Assembly: GCA_963971225.1 (NCBI GenBank)
Contig: OZ020268.1
Coordinates: 56,791,900-56,855,899, forward strand
DNA from: Melieria omissa
Lineage: Eukaryota; Arthropoda; Insecta; Diptera; Ulidiidae
Reading direction: 5' to 3'
DNA length: 64,000 nt
Under the pieces are notes generated by a model. That model was given only the letters and a program-made list of their open reading frames with translations, did no database searches and was not told where the DNA came from. This document shows, piece after piece, positions 56,738-64,000 of the stretch. Position 1 is the stretch's first letter. Every line of letters starts with the position of its first letter. A program made the translations under genes and the position numbers.

Positions 56738-56846
56738 CAGGGTGTTGTGACCGAGGAAGGTGAGGTGCATAAAGTGAAATTTATTAGATGGGCTTACGAG
56801 TTATGGTGCAAAGGATTCGACGCTATAGTTCGAGGTCAGCACCCTG
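56738..56846. mobile_element. possible very short TA-flanked MITE, 109 bp
   Basis: CAGGGTGTTGTGACC and (rc right) CAGGGTGCTGACCTC form imperfect inverted ends bordered by TA (56736-56737 and 56847-56848). An open frame of about 100 codons runs through it by chance. Confidence 0.4.
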
Positions 56847-56983
56847 TACGCGTTGAGTGGCAGCTTGTTTCGCAAATAGCTCAGCGCACAATGTTCGAGC
56901 TCAGTGTGGAGGGCTCCGAGCATATTTAAGCAGTTGACAAATGTCACATGGCACACAAGCCGTAACCGATTCGCTGTGCTCTG

Positions 56984-56985
<2 letters not shown>

Positions 56986-57031
<46 letters not shown>
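56986..57031. repeat. (CA)n microsatellite
   Basis: About 23 perfect CA dinucleotides; shorter CA runs lie at 42863-42890. Confidence 0.97.
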
Positions 57032-57032
<1 letters not shown>

Positions 57033-57039
57033 GCATACC

Positions 57040-57873
57040 CAAATACGCTTTGACGCTACTGACCGAGCAAAGTGGCCAAACTTGGTTAATCTACTCCGGC
57101 GCATGATGCGGAAATCTGAATGCTGAGTACGTCTGCTTTGGCATTGAAAGGAACTGTGACAGATCTGCTTGACATTGTTTGGTTTATGTGTGTGTGTGTG
57201 CTTGCATAGTTGGAAGTGTGGAATTATGTATTGTTTGTAGTTGTTTTATCAGTCGATTCACAATGTTTCTGAAATCAAGCGGTAAAATGATGTTTAAAAC
57301 TAGTGCTGGTCTAAAATAAGGCAGAAAGGTGTAAGTAAACGACACAAAAAAAATCGACTGCACTCGATTGTTGAAAGTAACGATTCCTGAAAGCAGGATT
57401 CGCAGTACTGAAAAGCACTCAGGGTCGAGTGTGGTTGTAGGAATATTTTTTTGTATGGGTTATTGTTCTCAAAGAATCAAAAATGTCTCAAAAATTGGAA
57501 ATTAATGCAATTTGAATTTTCGCATATTTCAAGAATTCAAAATTTCTGTTTTTAAAATATTTCTTACTCTCTTCCAAGCAATCAGTATTTCATCAACTCT
57601 CAACGCCCAAAGAACTCCATGTAGAACCGCTAGGAAGCCAACAGGGTCTATGCGTGGCCTCCTCGGCCAATCAGTTTAATCTTACTTACTCTAACTTTTC
57701 AATTTGAACCACACTGAGCCACAACTTCAGACTTAAAGTCTGATAGTACAAAAACAAGGCAACTGGCTGTTTTCTTGACCGGGTTTTCTACACAATGAAA
57801 TTAAACTAAAAATGATTCATTCAACACGAGTAGAGAAAGTTGAAAGTCATATTAGTTAAAGCAACAAATTCTT
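57040..57873. other. intergenic
   Basis: No coding frame or repeat structure recognised. Confidence 0.45.
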
Positions 57874-58483
57874 ATATGGCGTTCAAACTGACGACTTAAA
57901 CGTGTTTAATGTGCTTAAACAAGTTAAATGAACAAAACCAGTTCGAAAACCTGTTCACTCACATGCAATTGTTGTTGGAAATTAAACGTGTTAAACCATT
58001 TAACATGTTTTGAAACGAGTTTAACGCAAGGTTGCATCCGAAAGCTTTCTATGAAAAAGCTTTTTTGTCAACTGAATACAGCGCACACCCTAGACACAAA
58101 CCAGAAAAAACATCCCTACAGATTCAGCTGTCAATTTATCACAACAAAACCAAACAAACATTGAAAATGTGAAAATGTTGAAATATATAAAAATTATCGT
58201 TTTGCTCGCACTGCTTTCATTCTATTCATCGCCTTTTTGTGGCATCTGAATACAAGGCGTCTAATATTGAATGAAGTTGAGTACGATGCCGTGGTTTATG
58301 AAATATGCGCCAATATTTCGCTCGAATTATGCTCCCAGCACATCAGTTTACAAAAATATTTGTTTGTTGTGTGTAAACAAACTGCTGTCAAATTAAACTT
58401 CATTGAGCAGTCTGGACGGTTGTGTTCAACAAAAAGCTCTTTTTACTTAAACTAGTTTAAATGAGTCAGTTTGAACGCAATAT
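57874..58483. mobile_element. MITE with GCGTTCAAACTGAC ends, about 610 bp
   Basis: Left ATATGGCGTTCAAACTGAC and right (rc) ATATTGCGTTCAAACTGAC, followed by TTAAAC...GTTTAA-type blocks on both sides. TTTAAAC/GTTTAA motifs recur through the first 150 bases. The target duplication is not clear. Confidence 0.65.
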
Positions 58484-58958
58484 TAGCCATGAAATTTTCC
58501 AAATTCGCTGTACACCTGAGCTCATTAAAAATTCAGTGAAATGCCGCAATAAAATTGTAAATTTGTGCAAATTATTAATTTTTGCGCAACAACAAAGTCA
58601 ACAACAAATATTCGCTTTATAATTGTGCGCATTATAATTTTGTATAATTTTTGCAGCAATGCTGAGTTTGCTGTGGCAGCTGCGACAGGCAGTTAGTGGC
58701 ACTGTGAAAATTAAAATTCAAAATAAGTGCGAAATAAGATAATCAAAAGACAAAGGCGCATTTCTGGCAGCGGGTGGAAGGGTTTGGCACCTGCGAGAGG
58801 GTGGCACCGGCAACGATGAGACGTTGAGGAAGTCAACCAAAAGCGGAAGTGGATAAAAACGTGCTTCAGATGACATAATCTCATTTAGACACGTATTAAG
58901 AATCTATTTTGGGATCGAGGAATGAATGAGAAAAGCCATTTGTGCGGCAAGCGAATTA

Positions 58959-59181
58959 CACTACTCGACAAAAATTGGGTTCATCGTGGCTCCTAAAAAC
59001 AAAAGTATGTTTTAAACTAATCTTCGGCTGCTGAACACGAAACTGAAAATCAAAAAAATTTTCTTAAGAAGCGTTTTCGGAAAATCTTCGAAAAACACGG
59101 GTTTCCCCTCTTATTTCAGTTATGAGCACATATACTAAAATACTTTTATTTTTAGGAGCATTTTTCGTGTCGAGTAGTGTT
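58959..59181. mobile_element. TTA-flanked MITE, 223 bp
   Basis: Inverted ends CACTACTCGACA are bordered by TTA (58956-58958 and 59182-59184). The sequence CTCCTAAAAACAAAAGTAT inside the left end is repeated, inverted and slightly changed, inside the right end. End sequence and 3 bp duplication resemble the palindromic MITE at 34935-35858. Confidence 0.8.
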
Positions 59182-59189
59182 ATTGACTT

Positions 59190-59690
59190 GACTTTTTAAG
59201 TTGGCATTAATAAAACGATTTTTAAGTAGTCAAATGGAGGTAAAATGAAACAAGTCATTCGAGGAGGGGGAAAGATCGATTTATTGCGTTTTCAAGATTT
59301 TAATTTCTCAGAATTTAGTTCAAGTGAAATCAGGAGGTGGGGAAGATGTTTATTAAAGATGGAAGAAAGAGATTTGAGTTCTTGGTTGTGAAACATAAAT
59401 TGTAAATCGTAAGCATGCGAGGAGAACAAATATTTCATTTCAAAAATTTTCAAAAAGACGTTCTGGGAAACCCGCTGTCACCGGCTTATTTTTCAATATT
59501 TTGTTACGAAAATTTCACAAAATATTCTCTAAATGATGCTTTATAATTTAAAAAAGTTTCAATAAATTTGCTTCAGCTGCATCTCCGTAAAAAATTAGCG
59601 AAAAAAGTGTTTTTTGATTCAAATTATCCCTTACCCCCCCCCCCCTTAAAAATCCTTACTTGGCCATTTAAAAACTACTTGTATTTAGCG
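59190..59690. other. intergenic
   Basis: No gene; a C9-10 homopolymer lies at about 59635-59644. Confidence 0.45.
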
Positions 59691-59697
59691 CATCAAA

Positions 59698-60090
59698 TAC
59701 TCTTCAACTCTTTTTCACTCTTCAACTATTTTTCACTCTTACATCGATTTGAATAATTTATAAAATTTTTTGAGTTTAATTTATAATTTGGAGTCTAATT
59801 GCATCGTTGCCGTTAAACCTTCCGTTCTTAAGAAAATCCTGATATTCTGGAACTTCAAATTCAACTCCTTTTCACTCTTCAACTCTTTTTTACTCTTATA
59901 TCGATTTGAGTAATTTATAAAAATTTTTGAATTTTTGTTTGAATGCATCATGTCCATTGATCCTTTCGTTCTCAAAAGAAAAACCTGAAATTCTAGAACT
60001 TCAATTTCAACTCTTTTTCACTCTTCAACTCTTTTTCACTCTTAAATCGCTTTGAGTAATTTATAAAATTTTTTGAGTTAGATTTATATA
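59698..60090. repeat. tandem repeat, about 150-165 bp unit, three copies
   Basis: TTCAACTCTTTTTCACTCTT, TTTGAGTAATTTATAAAATT and CTGGAACTTCAA-type blocks recur at about 59702, 59862 and 60005. Confidence 0.8.
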
Positions 60091-60099
60091 AAAATATAT

Positions 60100-62832
60100 A
60101 AAAATCGTCTTCTTCTTCTTCTAGAATAACCACTATTACTAAACTTGACTTCTAGTTTTACATTCACATCGATTACTTTATTTGTTTTTTTTTGCTTTCG
60201 CTCCTGTAATCAATTTGTAAAAAAATAAATAAATACAATTTTCAACGCTTGGTTTCATGATGAAATTCATTCATAAATTTTAAGCTGATAAACCTGACAA
60301 TCCGTAATGGGCTATTGGCATTTACATGCAACGCGGTCGTGCAAGTTATGAGCCAATGGCAGTGCGCCCATAGTTGGCAACATTGAGAATTTCCGCCTTT
60401 GCAAAGGTTTACCGACTTCGATTGTGCCAAATGTCGATGCAAATATTTGGCAGTTAGTCGCATATTTTTGCTGAATTGAATTGTTGGGGGGCGGTGGCGA
60501 CTGAGTGGAAATGAGTGTGCGGAATGCGAGCTGGGGGCGTGTTAGGTGGCAGGGTGGGAATGCGGTGCGGGTACGACGAAGTGCTGTTAAAAAGGAAATC
60601 GAGTGGATGAACAATATTTATTGGTTTTGGGTTTGGCTTTTGGGAAACATTTTTCACCTGAACTCGGCTACGTGGGGCGGCGTGAGGGCGAATGTGTGCG
60701 TGTGGGTGGGTGCGGCACGAATATCTGCTTTTGATGTTGATTACACCTTATGGTATTCAGCATAATCTATTCAGCTAGGCAATATTGCTTGCCTATGTGT
60801 GCTTGAGAGCGGCCTTTGTGCGTGTGTTGGTGTGTGTGTTTGCGGCAAGTAACGCTTCAAGTTTATTTCAATTTCAGTGCCTGTCAGGCTGTGCCATGGC
60901 AGTTTCCGAGTGCGTATGTTTGTTGAGTGTGTGATTTGTGTGCGTGTGTGTAGTTGTGTAGTTGCGCCTTCAATAGTTTCAATTCCAGATGAATTGCTGC
61001 TTTGCCGGCGGCTTGTGTGCTGCGCCGTCACTCGTGTGCCACACACACTCGACTCGACGAAAAGGTGTCAAGCTGCAGCTGGCGAATGTGGCCGGCTGGC
61101 GTTTTGATTTCGGTCGCATTCCATGCGTATTCATATTCGAGATCGTCTCATGTTGTGTTTAATGGTTCGGCATTGAAGGCAGCTTTGCGGCGCCGCACAC
61201 TTCAGTTGCACCTGCACTGCCGTCCTCCATAAATCAGCTCAGTTCCCCGGCTCAGTGGGCCCCAATGATTTATGCTTAGGCCTTGGCAGCGATGGGTCAT
61301 TTGCATATTCACTTGGGTCCCCCCTCCCCACCCGGGCTGGAGCCGATGGAGCCAGCGGCCAAAACATCAGTTGGGTCCAATATTGATTTAGCGCAGCGCT
61401 GTTAAATGCTTTTACTGCTTCGTATCTGAAATTGCTTGGGATGTAATGTCCCAAAAGCATGTCCCAAAAGCATGTCCCAATTTATAAACACCCACTATTT
61501 AATTTCGAAGCTTAAAGTCTCAGTAAAAACTAAAAAAAAATGCAGCCTCAAAATGCATAAAATATTTGAAAACAATTCATAGAGTAGCACTCAGTTCTAC
61601 CGTTAGCATCCATCAGTTATTGATTATTAACTGCACAGCGATGCAGTGGACCAACTCAGCGAATACTCAATACAAAACTGCACAAGAAAAAGTTAAAAAA
61701 ATGTAAAAAAAAATTTGAAAATAAATTAAAAAAATATAAAAAATAAAATAAATAGTAAATAAAAACTGCGCATAAAAACTCCGCGCATTAAAATGTAAGC
61801 TCTGGGAATAACGGGAATAACGGCTTAATGCGGCCACTTATCGATGCTGCGTAAATGAGGCGGCAACGGCGTTCGTTGTTTTTGTTGTTGTTCCTACATT
61901 GCCTTGTGTGTGTGTACCAGCATTTGTGGTGTGATTTTAATAATTTTTATTTATTGTGATATTTCTGTAACAGATTTTGTAACTTTTCGCAAAAAAAAGA
62001 AAATACCTTTCATGCACAAAGTGATTTTTTTTTTCATATGGAGACAATATAAACAAGAAAAAATAAAAATAGAAATAATAAAAATAATAAAAAGATAAGT
62101 GCAGTAAGTAAAGCTTGAAAAATATGTACATATCAAAAAAATAAATTAGGAAAAATAATATGAAAACAATATAAACAAGAAAAAATATCAAAAAGTTACA
62201 AACAATTTTTAATGTAAATGATGAGCAATCATTTATGGCAAGCAGTAGCATTGGTTGAGTAAAAGCTGCACGTTTCGGCGCCACAATGCGATTCCCTTTG
62301 GCGCCAACTTGTGTTGGTGAACTGTGAAATTCACTTAATTGTCATGGAGCTGCTCATAAAAGATTAACAAAATGCCGTAATGACAGTGTCAGTGTCAGTG
62401 GCAGTGTCAGAGGCAGCACGCTCCAATTTGAGTTAATGACATTATGGATGCCGTCAGCACCACATGCGGTGGTCTGTAATGTTTTATTGTTGCGTAATAA
62501 TAACGTGATTACCTACTTACTTACATAAAAAATAGTAACAATAGTATATGTAAGTAATTAGTGTGAAAATTGCTTAAAAACTATATGTAGCTCCTAAATC
62601 TATACTAAACATTATCATGATTCCATAGGAGATCCATTATTTTTACGAAAAACTGAGTTACACAATTTTTATTGCTTGCAAACTTCCCAGAAAACAAAAA
62701 AAATTAATAAAATTTTTTTTGGTGTCGAATTTATTGAAAAACTTTCTGAAATATACAAATCTTTACTTAGAATGCTGTAAACTTAAATGCATTTCTAAAA
62801 CTTAACCAAAAGCCGAAAATTTCATATTTTGC
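60100..62832. other. intergenic
   Basis: From 60480 to 61330 the DNA is relatively GC-rich with overlapping short frames on both strands and GTGTGT runs. From 61530 to 62220 it is AT-rich. CAGTGTCAGTGGCAGTGTCA-like hexamer repeats lie at 62387-62410. No gene supported. Confidence 0.45.
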
Positions 62833-62836
62833 TTAA

Positions 62837-63554
62837 GGGGGTCTTCTGCTTACGCGGATTGAAAAAATCGATATTTTTTTTTGCATTTTTTGAATATAGA
62901 GGATATAAGGAATACGTCTTATAAACGGTTTCGTGAAAAACACATTCCTTCTTGGGTTTTCGAAGCCGGAAACATAGCCGCCTCCAGCCGTTTCGAGCAT
63001 TTCCGTTATCTTTAAACGCATTTTCCCGAAAATCACCTTTTTTATACTTTGTGGTATGACTTCTACAAGTAATTTTCATCGGATTTGACTAATTTTTTTT
63101 TTCACTTCTTCATAAAACACTTCTCTATGCTTCTCCGAGTACGATTTTTGAAATTTTGTTTTGTTCAATTTTTATGACCCTCAACAGGTCAAAAAACGTG
63201 GTTGAAAATACAACTTTTCACAAAAAACCGTATAATTTGAAAAATTTTAAAAATAAAAAAAATCGTACTCGGAGAAGCATAGAGAAGTGTTTTATGAAGA
63301 AGTGAAAAAAAAAAATTAGTCAAATCCGATGAAAATTACTTGTAGAAGTCATACCACAAAGTATAAAAAAGGTGATTTTCGGGAAAATGCGTTTAAAGAT
63401 AACGGAAATGCACACACATAATGCATTTGTCATTTTTCAAGTTTAAACATGTACAAAAATAATAAAAAAAATTTTTCAATTATCTTGTATAGTTTCCTTA
63501 CAATCAATTTCCAAAAATAGACTAAAATTCCGGGCGCGTAAGCAGAAGACCCCC
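62837..63554. mobile_element. TTAA-flanked MITE with long internal hairpin, 718 bp
   Basis: Perfect inverted ends GGGGGTCTTCTGCTTACGCG (within 1-2 bases) are bordered by TTAA (62833-62836 and 63555-63558). Inside, 62998 to about 63155 and about 63260-63411 are almost exact inverted copies separated by about 105 bp. No transposase frame. Confidence 0.9.
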
Positions 63555-63558
63555 TTAA

Positions 63559-64000
63559 CTCAAAGACATCACGAAATGGCTTGAAATAATTGTCACATAT
63601 AAAATTTTTTAATTTTATATTAATTTCTAGTTTCGTATATATTTTCGTTTTTTAATGTGTTTATTTATTTATTATTTGATTAATTTTGTTATTTGTTTGT
63701 TTTATTAACTTTTTTATAAAAATTGTCTACATATAGTTCCATTAATTCATTTGTATTTTTTTTGTTTGCTTTAATTTTTAAATAATTTGAATTTATATTA
63801 GATTTTTTTATTTTATTAAAATTTATATATATAAAAGATAGTGGTAGTATGTGTAAGCGATTCACGCTCAAACGGAACGGCCGATTTTCATGGGGTTTGT
63901 TTTGTTGGATTTGTATCGAGTTAATGCAGGTTCGTGGAAAAAGAAAATTCAGGAAAATCGATTGGAAAAGTCGAAAAATCCCTGCCATATTTGACCGTGA
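63559..64000. other. AT-rich end of window; possible Helitron-like end at about 63825
   Basis: ATATATAAAAGATAGTGG..., followed by CGATTCACGCTCAAACGGAA and CGATTTTCATGG, resembles repeat ends common in insect genomes that are often attributed to Helitrons. The element runs out of the window. Confidence 0.3.

Noticed and set aside
56624..56929. Open frame of about 100 codons with hydrophobic start
   Set aside because: The first true ATG is at 56670, codon use is unbiased, and a 109 bp inverted-repeat element lies inside it.
1..64000. CRISPR arrays, rRNA and tRNA genes, prokaryotic signals
   Set aside because: None seen; repeats are tandem satellites or transposon ends. tRNA genes were looked for by eye only, so a degenerate one could be missed.

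Overview
The window is nuclear DNA of a higher fly (brachyceran Diptera, most likely a tephritid fruit fly). The reasons are a recognisable erect wing (ewg) gene, an Or2a-type odorant receptor, AT-rich intergenic DNA, many CAG/CAA runs in coding exons, and mariner, RTE, jockey-like, piggyBac, pogo-like and hAT transposons. It is not bacterial: genes are split by GT-AG introns and there are no operons, ribosome binding sites, CRISPR arrays or recognisable tRNA/rRNA genes.

Layout. 1-7170 (+): the 3' two thirds of ewg, a neuronal/muscle transcription factor of the NRF-1/P3A2 family. It enters the window in mid-exon and has six linked coding exons and a terminal exon. The last intron (2483-6802) holds an in-frame 295-codon extension and an internal poly(A) signal followed by AU-rich motifs, the arrangement through which ELAV controls ewg in Drosophila. 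7171-11940: intergenic, with a LINE remnant and a TTAA-flanked MITE. 11944-13319 (+): a complete three-exon odorant receptor with TATA/Inr promoter. 13905-14720: a ~200 bp tandem repeat. 20159-20491 (-): a small secreted peptide with an Asp-rich propeptide and an insect-defensin cysteine pattern. 21453-21485: a TATA/Inr promoter with no obvious coding partner.

22-38.5 kb is a transposon graveyard. A TA-flanked element (24860-36842) holds a broken piggyBac (24959-35996). This holds another TA-flanked element (28115-34841), which holds a full-length intact RTE retrotransposon and a pogo-like element (32155-34430). The latter carries three further MITEs. A 924 bp palindromic MITE and an inverted duplication also sit in the piggyBac. 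Most target-site duplications are legible, so insertion order can be read.

38.5-64 kb: a pyrimidine-rich tract, then the 3' exons (42413-52310, +) of a Gln/Pro/Ala/Tyr-rich protein of unknown function. Its 7.8 kb intron holds a deleted mariner, two hAT MITEs, a field strikingly enriched in TGTGACA/TGTCACA, and a possible secreted-protein first exon. After 52.7 kb there are only degenerate tandem repeats and MITEs, one of which (62837-63554) folds into a long hairpin. The host genes lie far apart and show no sign of acting together. Splice sites were placed by eye and no database search was run.
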